NCBI RefSeq assembly: GCF_022827545.1
Contig: NZ_CP094669.1
Coordinates: forward strand, 2,570,001-2,634,000
Source of the DNA: Hymenobacter tibetensis
GTDB lineage: Bacteria > Bacteroidota > Bacteroidia > Cytophagales > Hymenobacteraceae
DNA length: 64,000 bases
Direction: 5' to 3'
The notes under the pieces are model-generated. The model did not search any database and was not told the origin of the DNA. It was given only the letters and a program-made list of their open reading frames with translations. Position numbers and translations under genes: made by a program. Shown one piece after another: positions 35,997-44,602 of this stretch. Within the stretch, counting starts at the first letter, position 1, and each line of letters begins with the position of its first letter.

Positions 35997-37919
35997 GTGA
36001 TTTCCGTTAGCTTTGTTGTGCCAACAACGAATTCTTGTGGATACGTGGCTTTGGGCTGCCCAAAACCGCCGTTCGCGTGCGTAACAGGCCTTACCTGTTC
36101 CTCTCTGTACTGTTACTCTGCTTTGTTCTTGCCGCATTTGCTGCTCCGTTTTCAAATCGTGTTGCTGCTGTTGGCAATGGTGGGTCCGATAGCAGGGGCA
36201 CCTATTCCGCCGCCCACCCGTCGTTACTGGTTGGAGCTGCGCGACAAAAACGGAGTTGCCTTTCAGGCCGCCGCTTACTTTCACCCGGCTGCCCAGGCGC
36301 GCCGCCAGCGTCAGCACCTGCCTCCCGCTGAGTTCACCGACCTGCCGGTTCGCTCCGACTACCTGGAGCAAGTGCGCGCCCACGCCGATACGGTTCTTTT
36401 TGTGAGTCGTTGGTTTAATGCCATTGCCTGCCAAGCCACCGCCGCGCAGGCCATAGAACTGGCGCGCCTACCTGGTGTCCGCAGTATGAAAGCATTGCCA
36501 GTGGCCGAGTTGCTGCCCGCGGCCCATCTTCGGGTTACCGCAGATAACAAGGATAGCAAACCCATTAGCGCGGCCGACCGCCAACTAGCCCGGCAACAAA
36601 CCCGCACCTTAGGCGCCGAAACGTTTCGGCGCGCCGGCCTCGACGGGCGGGGCTTACGCATTGCCATCTTCGATGTAGGCTTCAGCGGAGCCGACCACCA
36701 TCCGGCTTTCAAGCAGCTATTTGCAGATAAGAAAGTGGTAGCCAGCTACGATTTTGTGCGCCGAACTGCCGATGTATTTCACGGGGGCACGCACGGATTG
36801 GAGGTGCTTTCGTGCCTGGCAGGCCGCTTACCCGACGGTACGCTGCTTGGCCTAGCTCCCGGCGCCGACTACTTATTGGCGCGCACCGAGCGGATCCATC
36901 GAGAAGTTTATACCGAAGAACTGGACTGGCTGGCCGCTGTGGAGTGGGCTGACCGCAACGGCGCCGACATCATCAATTCATCGTTGGGCTATACCACCCG
37001 GCGCTATTTCCCGGAAGACATGGATGGCCACACTAGCCTGGTAGCGCGGGCTGCCGAGCTGGCCGTTCGCAAGGGGATGCTGGTAGTGAATGCCGCCGGC
37101 AACGACGGCGACAACGAAGACTGGCGCACCATTGGCACCCCCGCCGACGCCGATTCGGTGCTGGCCGTGGGCGGCATCAGTCCTGAAACGGGGTTGCACC
37201 TCGATTTCAGTGCCTACGGGCCTTCTGCTGACCGCCGGTTGAAACCCAACGTATCCGCTTTCGGGACGGTGTTGGCCGCTTCGCCGGGTGGGGGCTATGC
37301 GCGCATCGATGGTACTTCATTTGCCTCGCCGCTGGTAGCAGGCTTTGCCGCTTGCGCCTGGCAACAGCAGCGCGCCTTGCCCGTAATGGCGTTGTTCACT
37401 GCCATTCAGCAGGCCGGCGCGTTGTATCCGTATTATGATTACGCGCATGGCTACGGCATGCCCCAGGCCGATGCTGTGCTGCAACCCAGTGCTGGTCAGC
37501 GCCCGGGCTTGGCGCCTACGGTTAGCTTTGTCGCGTCGGATAGTGTTGTCTCCGTGTTTATTCGCCCTGAAGCAGCGCCGCCAGTGGTAGCGCGGGCCCT
37601 CCCGCTTTACCTTGACTCTGTTGCCACCGCGGCAAATGCACCTGGGCGCGTTGGGGCACTAGGCCGCGAAGAAGCCCGCCCGCCCACTGCTTTGGAAGGG
37701 GTAGGGGCTAGCGGGCCCCCCGCCTCGGCTGCTCCGGTGTTGCCAGCGGCGGGGTACTTCTTTTGGCACGTTGCCGACTCCCACGGAGTGTTGCACCGCT
37801 ACGAGGTACTGGAAGTCAGCCAGCGAGCCATCCTGCGGATACCACGACGGAGCCTTCGCCCCGGCGACGTAATACGGGTTTTCTACTTAGGTGCCACCCA
37901 TAGCTACCCCATTCTATGA
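35997..37919 (+). CDS. S8-family (subtilisin-like) serine protease, exported
   Basis: 640 aa if the longest frame (GTG 35997) is used; the true start is probably downstream, since a -7 box lies at 36008-36015. The catalytic triad is D226 (IAIFDVGFSG), H266 (GGTHGLEVLS) and S441 (GTSFASPLVAG), with the oxyanion Asn in VVNAAGNDGDNEDW, all in longest-frame numbering. An N-terminal I9-like propeptide region precedes the domain, and ~130 residues follow it. The export signal is unclear: two frames carry a hydrophobic segment here (see findings). The next gene overlaps the stop by 4 nt. Confidence 0.88.
   Translation: MISVSFVVPTTNSCGYVALGCPKPPFACVTGLTCSSLYCYSALFLPHLLLRFQIVLLLLAMVGPIAGAPIPPPTRRYWLELRDKNGVAFQAAAYFHPAAQARRQRQHLPPAEFTDLPVRSDYLEQVRAHADTVLFVSRWFNAIACQATAAQAIELARLPGVRSMKALPVAELLPAAHLRVTADNKDSKPISAADRQLARQQTRTLGAETFRRAGLDGRGLRIAIFDVGFSGADHHPAFKQLFADKKVVASYDFVRRTADVFHGGTHGLEVLSCLAGRLPDGTLLGLAPGADYLLARTERIHREVYTEELDWLAAVEWADRNGADIINSSLGYTTRRYFPEDMDGHTSLVARAAELAVRKGMLVVNAAGNDGDNEDWRTIGTPADADSVLAVGGISPETGLHLDFSAYGPSADRRLKPNVSAFGTVLAASPGGGYARIDGTSFASPLVAGFAACAWQQQRALPVMALFTAIQQAGALYPYYDYAHGYGMPQADAVLQPSAGQRPGLAPTVSFVASDSVVSVFIRPEAAPPVVARALPLYLDSVATAANAPGRVGALGREEARPPTALEGVGASGPPASAAPVLPAAGYFFWHVADSHGVLHRYEVLEVSQRAILRIPRRSLRPGDVIRVFYLGATHSYPIL
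36008..36015 (+). promoter_or_regulatory. TAnnTTTG box near the S8 protease start
   Basis: TAGCTTTG is a perfect -7 consensus. It falls inside the longest reading frame of the protease, implying that translation starts downstream of it. Confidence 0.5.
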
Positions 37920-38641
37920 AGTTGGTGCAGAAGCACAAGGTTGTATTGCTGCTAGGGGTACTGATGCTGGCCAGTAAGTCAGTGCTTGCCCAACGGGTGC
38001 TGCTGCGCGCCGAAGTGGCTGAAGACACGCTGTATACCTCGTTCGGGCCCAACCGGGGCTTCTACAGCCACTTGTATATTGGGTATCTGCCCGTGGTTGG
38101 CCGGGCCGCCGGCTCTGGGGCCGAACTACGTTATGGCAACTCGGCCGAAGTGATGCTGGGCGTCCGCAACAAGTTTCGGCTGAGTGAGCCGCTGAGTGTG
38201 GGGCTGGATTTGCGTTTTGTCCGCCTGACCTATGCGTTGCAACAAACCAGCTCCAAAGTGTTGCCTACAGCTACAGTTCACCACAAGGAATCCATTGCCA
38301 TGTCGGAGTTGCAGCTGGAGGGTTTTGTGCGATTCAACATGGTAGCCCGCGGCAACGTGATAGGCCGCTACCTGGATTTGACTGGTTGGGGCGGCTGGGT
38401 GATGAGCACCGCAAACCGCTACGAAGACCGGCCGGCCACTGGTCCCCGGCGGGTGCAAACCACCGAGCACGGCCTGCCGTATCTGCACCGTTGGCCGGTT
38501 GGGGTAGGTGCCCGGTTGGGTTCGGGCCGGTATGCCGCAGTGGCTCGTTACCGCCTTTCTGATACCTTCACGCCAGCGTATCGAGTGCGGTATCCGGAGC
38601 TGCCGCGCTGGACGGTAGGAGTGGAGCTGGGGTGGTTGTAA
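37916..38641 (+). CDS. Exported beta-barrel-like protein of unknown function
   Basis: 241 aa. Signal peptide about 1-26 (LASKSVLAQ). The mature part alternates short hydrophobic strands with polar turns and ends in TVGVELGWL, an aromatic/hydrophobic C-terminus like that of outer-membrane barrels. No named family recognised. Its ATG overlaps the stop codon of the S8 protease gene (ATGA), so the two are translationally coupled and may form a surface unit. Confidence 0.8.
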   Translation: MKLVQKHKVVLLLGVLMLASKSVLAQRVLLRAEVAEDTLYTSFGPNRGFYSHLYIGYLPVVGRAAGSGAELRYGNSAEVMLGVRNKFRLSEPLSVGLDLRFVRLTYALQQTSSKVLPTATVHHKESIAMSELQLEGFVRFNMVARGNVIGRYLDLTGWGGWVMSTANRYEDRPATGPRRVQTTEHGLPYLHRWPVGVGARLGSGRYAAVARYRLSDTFTPAYRVRYPELPRWTVGVELGWL

Positions 38642-38861
38642 GGGTTGGATTTAATTGGCATTCCCCGAACCTTCTCTTAAGCACTCCCCGTATATGCTTC
38701 GTAACGTAAGCTTAACTTTAGTGGACCTAAGAAATCAGTTGAAAGCAACGAAACAAGTCTGGTTATTTAATCCTGCGCTGTTTTTGGTAGATGAAGGGTT
38801 AGCCGTAGCTTTGGTGAAAAAATTACTGGGCTCGGCTCTTATGTTCCTGCCAGCTACTAGG

Positions 38862-38869
38862 TAGCTTTG
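38862..38869 (+). promoter_or_regulatory. TAnnTTTG -7 box for the 38911 lipoprotein gene
   Basis: TAGCTTTG ends 41 nt before the ATG at 38911. A good -33 TTG was not found at standard spacing. Confidence 0.45.
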
Positions 38870-38910
38870 TACTTTGCCGAACCACCTCTATGTTAGTCTT
38901 CCAGTCCATA

Positions 38911-39513
38911 ATGAAAAAACGAATACTAGTTGTTGCTGGCTTAGGCTTGCTGTTTCAGGTTAGCTCCTGTATCAATGCAGACCGGGAGGCAGGCACCGCC
39001 CATAGCACCGACCGGCCTTATACGCCCGTGCCCGAGGGTGCGCGCGGCCGTGTCACTGACCGCACCGTGCTGCGCACTGTCAATTCCACCCATTATTTCT
39101 CTAACCCCAAGGCCAAAGATAAATTCGTACTCCAACTGCAAGGCACCAAAATCCTGAACGCACAGGCGCGACTCATCATCCTGAGTAGCACCGGCGACAC
39201 CTTGCGCAAAGAAATAATACCGGCCACTGCCCTCGTCGACGACCGGATGATTGCCGATCCTAAGGCCGCCACCGCCCGCGACAAAGAAATTGCTATTCTG
39301 CAAGGCATGAACAGCTTTTTCCGCGAAGACCGGTTCACGCAACCAGCCGTACCACGTGCCACCCGCCAGCCCTCCGACATTGATGCCCAAGCCTGGCAAG
39401 CAGTGCGCGATGACACCAAAGCAGTTGGCTTCGACTATACCACTGCTGGCGGCAAAGAAAGACGCCTGGCCTACGCCAAAAAGCTCCGCAAAGCAGTTGT
39501 CGTAGCGCAATAA
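38911..39513 (+). CDS. Lipoprotein of unknown function
   Basis: 200 aa from the ATG at 38911 (MKKRILVVAGLGLLFQVSSC), which begins a standard lipoprotein signal with lipobox VSSC; an upstream ATG at 38890 would place seven residues before the basic n-region. The mature part includes VLQLQGTKILNAQARLIILS, a beta-rich segment, and a basic C-terminus. No family recognised. A strong terminator follows. Confidence 0.78.
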   Translation: MKKRILVVAGLGLLFQVSSCINADREAGTAHSTDRPYTPVPEGARGRVTDRTVLRTVNSTHYFSNPKAKDKFVLQLQGTKILNAQARLIILSSTGDTLRKEIIPATALVDDRMIADPKAATARDKEIAILQGMNSFFREDRFTQPAVPRATRQPSDIDAQAWQAVRDDTKAVGFDYTTAGGKERRLAYAKKLRKAVVVAQ

Positions 39514-39536
39514 GCTAAGCTCTAAGGATTTAAAAG

Positions 39537-39584
39537 ATTACAATAAAAAGCTCCTGATAACCATCAGGGGCTTTTTATTGTAAT
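39537..39584. terminator. Bidirectional terminator after the 38911 lipoprotein gene
   Basis: The 22-nt arms at 39537-39558 and 39563-39584 are complementary with one mismatch around a 4-nt loop, with A/T runs giving TTTTT on both strands. Confidence 0.85.
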
Positions 39585-39630
39585 GGACGAGGCTAGCCTA
39601 AGCCCCAACTAAAACTCCCACAAGTGACAC

Positions 39631-39671
39631 AAAAACGCGGCGTAGCCTTCACCAAGGAAAGCTACGCCGCG
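39631..39671 (-). terminator. Terminator of the M23 endopeptidase gene
   Basis: CGCGGCGTAGC at 39636-39646 pairs with GCTACGCCGCG at 39661-39671; on the minus strand the stem is followed by TTTTTGTG. It is 75 bp past the M23 gene stop. Confidence 0.8.
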
Positions 39672-39745
39672 AATACTCCTATTCACCAAGCGAAAGATAA
39701 AGCCGCGCGGGTGAGTGGCGGGTGAAGTTGTAGTTCTAGTACAGC

Positions 39746-41083
39746 CTACGAGTCTGACCCGGCCAGCCAGCCGATAGTGCCTGCCGCACTACGGACCAGC
39801 CGGAACCCCCGAAACTCTCCTAGCACGGCCACTTGGCTACGAGCCGGCAATGAGTCGAGCGTAGCGGACCCAGTTTGCGGCAGCGCGTATAAGTCGGTGG
39901 CAACGGGTAGGGCCAGGTTGCGCAAAGAAGCAGCGGCAGGCACCACCGCCCGCGCCGGAATGTAGCCGAGTTGCCCATCGGGGCGCTGCACGCGGTACCA
40001 ATCGGCTTGGCTACCCACTACCAGCAAGGCGGTGTTGCGCGTAACTCCCGCTACGGTCGCTTGCTTGGCTAGGGGCCCTCGGCGCAGGTCGGCTTGCTTG
40101 TCTTTCACCCGCACCCACTGGCCGAGCCGTTCGGGTGCGGTACTAGGGGCCGCTGGTGAAGCATCAGCTCGCCGCACAAACGGAAACGGATCAATGGCGC
40201 CCCGCCCTCCCCGGTAAATACCGAAATGCAAGTGAGGGGGGGTGGTGCGGGCGTTGCCGGTGTTGCCAATCAAGCCAAGCGTATCGCCGGCCTTCACCTG
40301 CTGGCCGGCTTGTACGAGCTGTCGGTCGAGGTGAGCATAGTAGATGTGTTGGCTGTGTTCAGTATCGGCCAGCCACACCACCTTACCACCGCGTGGGGTT
40401 TCGTTGACGCGGGTAATATAGCCCGCCACGGCTGCCACGGCTGGGGTGCCGCGCTTGGCAAAAATATCGATGCCTTCGTGCCGGCGGGCGCCGCCGTCCC
40501 GGTCTACGCCCCAAAAGCTACCCACCGCCACGTCGTTTTTGCCATGCACCGGAAACCCCAGGCTTGGCGCCCGTTGAATGCGCAACGTGAAACGGCCCGT
40601 GCGCAACAGTTCCGGCTGCACGCGCAACAAGTGCTGGCGGTCGTCCTCGGCTACGTAGCTAAAGGATAGGGCAGTGGTATCAGCCGAGGTCAGGGGGCGG
40701 GGCTGAGCTCGGTCGGGGTCTAGCTCGAAAGCATCCAGAAACACACGGGCCTCAGTGCCCGCTCCCATGGTTAGGCTGATGCGCACCGTTTCGCCTTCTC
40801 GAACTTGGTAGCGGTAGGCCGCCGCCGTAGCGCGCTCGGCCGCGAAGTAGCCGGTTTCCTCGAACGGTAGTTTCACCACCAACGAGTCGCGCAGCGCACG
40901 GTCAGCCGCGGCTAGCCAGTCGCGGCCCAAAGCAGTTTGGTCGAGGCCGGTTTGGCGCAGGCGCCGTGCGTAGGTTTCGTGGGGCGTTGATTTCTGAAAG
41001 ATGCCCTGTAGGGTTTGCTGTTGGCTACAGGCAGTAAGAAGCAAGAAGGTGAAATATAGCGGAGCGCGAAAGTGGAAGGGCAT
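39746..41083 (-). CDS. M23-family peptidoglycan endopeptidase lipoprotein with SH3-like domains
   Basis: 445 aa from the ATG at 41083. Lipobox LLTAC (FTFLLLTACSQQQ). The first ~170 residues are an exported beta-rich region. The M23 domain (about 190-310) has the zinc ligands in RRHEGIDIFAK (HxxxD) and PPHLHFGIYRG (HxH), with HIYYAHLDRQLVQAGQQVKA between. Two SH3b-like repeats follow (KQADLRRGPLAKQ, and the last ~60 residues). It should cut peptide cross-links in the cell wall from the outer or inner membrane face. The ATG is preferred to an upstream TTG. Confidence 0.92.
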   Translation of the reverse strand: MPFHFRAPLYFTFLLLTACSQQQTLQGIFQKSTPHETYARRLRQTGLDQTALGRDWLAAADRALRDSLVVKLPFEETGYFAAERATAAAYRYQVREGETVRISLTMGAGTEARVFLDAFELDPDRAQPRPLTSADTTALSFSYVAEDDRQHLLRVQPELLRTGRFTLRIQRAPSLGFPVHGKNDVAVGSFWGVDRDGGARRHEGIDIFAKRGTPAVAAVAGYITRVNETPRGGKVVWLADTEHSQHIYYAHLDRQLVQAGQQVKAGDTLGLIGNTGNARTTPPHLHFGIYRGGRGAIDPFPFVRRADASPAAPSTAPERLGQWVRVKDKQADLRRGPLAKQATVAGVTRNTALLVVGSQADWYRVQRPDGQLGYIPARAVVPAAASLRNLALPVATDLYALPQTGSATLDSLPARSQVAVLGEFRGFRLVRSAAGTIGWLAGSDS

Positions 41084-41341
41084 AGGAAGCAGGTTTCCTT
41101 TCAAACCCCTAATACCGCCCGGTAGTTCGCCGGCTCATCGTGCGAGTCGCTCTAAGAGACAAGCGGATACCGCTACGGCCCCAAGCCATCCTGTGCCGAT
41201 ACCAGGAGTTTGACAAGTGAAGCACGGGCCACTGGAAACGGCCGTTGAGGAATAGGCAGGCTACTGGCTTGTTGCGTAACATGATTATTGGAAAAGGAAC
41301 ACTATTATTGGTCGCTATTCATCGTTATTTAAAACGCTTGT

Positions 41342-41962
41342 ATGTTTTCGGCTGCTCGTATCATTGCTGTTCGTAAAAGGAAGGGTTTGTCACAGGAGGT
41401 GCTAGCCGAAAAATCTGGGGTGAGCTTGCGGACTATCCAGCGGGTAGAGCAAGGGGACACCACCCCGCGCGGCTACACCGTGCAGGCGCTGGCTATGGCC
41501 CTGGACGTGGATTTGGACGTGTTGCAAGAGCAGCCTGAACCGGAAACCGCCCCTGCACCCGTGCTGGCAACGGAAGCATCGGCCGCCTCGCCAGCGTTGC
41601 GGTCCGACCCGCAGTTTTTGCAGTTACTCAACTTGAGTGCGCTGAGCTTTTTGGTGCTGCCTTTCCTCAATCTGGTGGTGCCGCTGCTGCTCTGGCGCGC
41701 CCGCCGCCACGACACCGAACATGTGGCCGAACTGGGCCGTCGGGTGCTGGGCTTCCAGATATTGTGGCAGGTGCTGAGCTTCTTTGCTTATATGCTTATG
41801 TTACTGGTTCACCTGGTACTGGCTCGTTCCTATAACATCGTGCTGCCGGGTGCTTTCGTTGGCATAATGGTGCTCACCTACGCCCTCAATGCCCTCACCG
41901 TGGGCTACTACGCTCTGCAGTTGCGCCGGGGCCGCCTGGATGTATACAGGTTCCGGCTGTAG
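41342..41962 (+). CDS. XRE-family HTH protein with C-terminal membrane domain
   Basis: 206 aa. HTH_3 domain at about 5-60 (IAVRKRKGLSQEVLAEKSGVSLRTIQRVEQG). A Pro/Glu/Ala-rich linker leads to about three or four hydrophobic helices from residue ~97 on (LLNLSALSFLVLPFLNLVVPL and onwards), resembling a DUF4870-like membrane module. This suggests a membrane-tethered transcription regulator that senses envelope state; the link is inference. Single gene, near-leaderless. Confidence 0.87.
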   Translation: MFSAARIIAVRKRKGLSQEVLAEKSGVSLRTIQRVEQGDTTPRGYTVQALAMALDVDLDVLQEQPEPETAPAPVLATEASAASPALRSDPQFLQLLNLSALSFLVLPFLNLVVPLLLWRARRHDTEHVAELGRRVLGFQILWQVLSFFAYMLMLLVHLVLARSYNIVLPGAFVGIMVLTYALNALTVGYYALQLRRGRLDVYRFRL

Positions 41963-42083
41963 GGTAAGTAATTGATAGTTAAACGAGTAGTGAAGTGGCG
42001 GGTGAATGGCGGTAATATGACGCACGACCGAGAGGAGGGGGGAAATACTTTAGATGCTATAACCCAATCTACTCCGCGTTCCA

Positions 42084-43058
42084 ATGAAGCTCCTGTTCAA
42101 AATCCTGCTGTCCGTGTTGGTGCTGCTGCTCGTAAGCGGCATTGGTGGCTACTTCTACATGCGCAAGAAATTCGAGCCACCCCTCAACCAACTCGTTGTA
42201 ACGCAGCTTCCGGCCACGTGCACTTTCGCGTGGCACGCCGATAGCTCGGCCCAGCCAGTGGTAGCGCACGCCGCTATGCTGGTGCCTGTGCGCATCCCCA
42301 ATTGTCCGCGCACGTGCTACATGCAATTCGACACGGGCGCGCCCTATTCCGTGCTCTACACCGAACCCCTGGCGGCACTACGGACCCGGTACCCTGCTAC
42401 AACCCAGGCGCTACTGCCAGCGGCCGACGCAGTGAAAAACTTCCGCTTTGCACTAGGTGCCGGACAGGTGCAGGCGGGTAGTATTCGAGTGCTGAAAATG
42501 GGAGTCAGGGACCTACCCGCCGACGAGAGTGTGCCGTTCGTTATTGGCACGCTAGGATCAGACATACTGGAAAATCGGGCGCTGGTTGTTGACTATGCAA
42601 CTCGCCAATTCAGGTTAAGTGCTTCGGTGCCCGAATCCTTGGCCCGCCGGGCGGTGTTCGCGCCCCTAGACTACACCAACCGTAGTGTGCTATTGAGCAT
42701 GCACTTGCAAGGCAAAGACGAGCAATTATTCTTCGACTCGGGCAGTAGCGCATTCTCTTTGCTAACCAGCCAGAAGGAATGGAAGAAGATGGCCCGACCA
42801 TCTGCCCCCGTTCGTACGACGGCCGTGAATTCGTGGGGTAAAACGTTGACTTCGTACACGGCCCCTACCGCCGCCACTGTGCAGGTTGGCACCACAGCTA
42901 TGCCGCTGCGCACCGTGACCTATATCGAGGGGATGAGTATGTTGCAAACGTTGATGATGCGCTTTTCCGGCCTGGGCGGCATGTTGGGCAACGAAGTGTT
43001 TGCCGAGCGTACCATTGTATTGGATGTGAAGGGTGGGCGCTTTGGGGTGGTGCAGTAG
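42084..43058 (+). CDS. Two-lobed aspartyl-protease-like membrane-anchored protein
   Basis: 324 aa. An N-terminal membrane anchor (about 5-25) is followed by two similar halves. Half one has QFDTGAPYS (catalytic D83) and ends with IGTLGSDILENRALVVDYA; half two has FFDSGSSAF (D218) and ends with GMLGNEVFAERTIVLDV. Each half thus carries the DT/SG loop and the hydrophobic-hydrophobic-Gly block of retropepsins, so one chain could form the complete active site, as in pepsin. Bacterial members usually have one lobe and dimerise. Substrate unknown; the catalytic part is predicted outside the inner membrane. Confidence 0.78.
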   Translation: MKLLFKILLSVLVLLLVSGIGGYFYMRKKFEPPLNQLVVTQLPATCTFAWHADSSAQPVVAHAAMLVPVRIPNCPRTCYMQFDTGAPYSVLYTEPLAALRTRYPATTQALLPAADAVKNFRFALGAGQVQAGSIRVLKMGVRDLPADESVPFVIGTLGSDILENRALVVDYATRQFRLSASVPESLARRAVFAPLDYTNRSVLLSMHLQGKDEQLFFDSGSSAFSLLTSQKEWKKMARPSAPVRTTAVNSWGKTLTSYTAPTAATVQVGTTAMPLRTVTYIEGMSMLQTLMMRFSGLGGMLGNEVFAERTIVLDVKGGRFGVVQ

Positions 43059-43098
43059 GGCCGTAGACTAACACCGCGCCGGTTTGTTGGTGGGCGTC

Positions 43099-43106
43099 TA
43101 CCTTTG
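43099..43106 (+). promoter_or_regulatory. TAnnTTTG -7 box for the HMG-CoA lyase operon
   Basis: TACCTTTG ends 26 nt before the ATG at 43133, a perfect consensus. Confidence 0.55.
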
Positions 43107-43132
43107 CAATTCCACCCGCTCACCTGCCCCTT

Positions 43133-43984
43133 ATGAAACTGATCGACTGCCCCCGCGACGCCATGCAGGGTTGGCCCACCCTGATTCCTACCAGCCAGAA
43201 AATTGCCTACCTCAACGCCCTGCTGCAAGTGGGGTTCGATACCCTCGATTTCGGCAGCTTTGTTTCACCTAAAGCTATTCCGCAACTGGCCGATACTGCC
43301 GAAGTGCTGAATGGGTTGGCAGTGGATGCGTCGGCTACCAAACTGCTGGCTATTGTGGCTAATGTGCGCGGGGCCGAAACGGCCGCGCAGTACCCCCAGA
43401 TTCGCTACATCGGTTTTCCACTCTCGGTATCCGAAACGTTTCAGCAGCGCAACACCAACAAAAGTATTGCCCAGGCGCTCGATGACGTAGCCCGGATGCA
43501 GGAGCTGTGTGCCCGCACCGGTCAGGAGCAAGTGGTGTACCTGAGCATGGGGTTCGGCAACCCCTACAACGACCCGTGGAGCCCAGAAATTCTCGGCGAA
43601 TTCACCCAGAAGCTTGATGCGCTGGACGTGCGCATCGTGGCGCTGTCCGATACGGTGGGGGCCTCGATTCCCGAAACCATTGCGCCCCCTTTTCGGGAGT
43701 TGACAGCTGCCTTTCCCCACATCGAATTCGGGGCGCATTTGCATACCACCCCGGCCACGTGGCGCGAGAAAGTGCAAGCAGCCTACGCCGCCGGGTGTCG
43801 CCGCTTCGATGGGGCCTTGGGCGGTTATGGCGGCTGTCCGATGGCCGCCGACCACCTCACCGGCAATATGCCCACCGAGCGCCTGATTGAATTTGCCCTG
43901 GGAGTAGGCGAGACGTTGCCGCTGGATTTGGCGGCCCTAGGCAAAGCACAAGAATTGAATGAGGCCTTATTCGCGAGCCACTAA
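43133..43984 (+). CDS. Hydroxymethylglutaryl-CoA lyase-type enzyme
   Basis: 283 aa, family length. It should cleave HMG-CoA to acetyl-CoA and acetoacetate (leucine breakdown). Visible motifs: CPRDAMQG at residues 5-12 (the catalytic Arg-Asp of the PRDGxQ motif, Gly replaced by Ala), metal ligands in GAHLHTTP (HxH), and the C-terminal signature GYGGCPMAADHLTGNMPTE containing the catalytic Cys. The PRDAMQ variant and HMGL substrate are not proven; a related HMGL-like aldolase is possible. First gene of a three-gene run; the next ATG overlaps its stop by 1 nt. Confidence 0.88.
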   Translation: MKLIDCPRDAMQGWPTLIPTSQKIAYLNALLQVGFDTLDFGSFVSPKAIPQLADTAEVLNGLAVDASATKLLAIVANVRGAETAAQYPQIRYIGFPLSVSETFQQRNTNKSIAQALDDVARMQELCARTGQEQVVYLSMGFGNPYNDPWSPEILGEFTQKLDALDVRIVALSDTVGASIPETIAPPFRELTAAFPHIEFGAHLHTTPATWREKVQAAYAAGCRRFDGALGGYGGCPMAADHLTGNMPTERLIEFALGVGETLPLDLAALGKAQELNEALFASH

Positions 43985-44574
43985 TGGCGCAACGCCCAAG
44001 ACTGCCCGTGTACAAGCAGCGCCGTGCCGCGCGTGAGAAACGCGCGGCTGCCGCCAAGGCAGTGAAGGAGCAGGCTCGTCGTAAGCTGCCGTGGGCGCTA
44101 GGTGCGTTGGCACTTGTAGTGTTGGGCTTCATGGTAGTAGCGGGAATCCTCTTTTACCGCTCTTCCCGCACGTTGGCTACCCTCAACCGGTTGGATGGCG
44201 TGGTGTCGTGGGTGGACATTTACCGCGACAACACGCGCTATCATCCGTACATATTGCGGTTGAACGTCGAAAACCGAACGATGCAACGGTTTTTGGGGCC
44301 TAATTGGCAAAATGCGGCTCGGTACTCGTCTGCCTTGCATATGGGTGATTCTGTGCGGGTGTATTATGACACCGAGTCGCCTAGCAACCTTTCGTTTATC
44401 TACCAGCTAGAGAAAAATGGCGAAATTCTGATGTCATTGCACCAAATTCAGGCCGAGGATAAGGCAATGGCTGTGGGCTTTACCATACTAAGTCTACTGC
44501 CTTTTGTGCTTTTGCTGCCCAACCGCCATGTTCGGATGCTGCTGATGACGTACTTTCGTCGGCTCATTGCCTGA
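43984..44574 (+). CDS. Membrane protein of unknown function (DUF3592-like)
   Basis: 196 aa. A highly basic N-terminus (about 1-34) precedes one membrane helix (about 36-58), an external beta-rich domain (GVVSWVDIYRDNTRYHPYIL, GDSVRVYYDTESPSN) and a second helix (about 158-180). The plan resembles DUF3592 proteins, but the match is weak. Its ATG shares 1 nt with the preceding stop codon, and the Fe-S protein gene starts 28 nt later, so all three genes are probably cotranscribed. Confidence 0.7.
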   Translation: MAQRPRLPVYKQRRAAREKRAAAAKAVKEQARRKLPWALGALALVVLGFMVVAGILFYRSSRTLATLNRLDGVVSWVDIYRDNTRYHPYILRLNVENRTMQRFLGPNWQNAARYSSALHMGDSVRVYYDTESPSNLSFIYQLEKNGEILMSLHQIQAEDKAMAVGFTILSLLPFVLLLPNRHVRMLLMTYFRRLIA

Positions 44575-44602
44575 ATTTACTTTGTACCCTGCATTACGTG
44601 CT

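Noticed and set aside
36035..36331. 98-aa frame with a signal-like N-terminus at the S8 gene start
   Set aside because: As a separate gene it is not credible beyond the first ~40 residues; kept only as a frameshift observation.
38655..38864. 69-aa plus-strand frame between the barrel-like gene and the lipoprotein gene
   Set aside because: No signal, no motif, and it ends in the promoter region of the next gene; looks like a chance frame.
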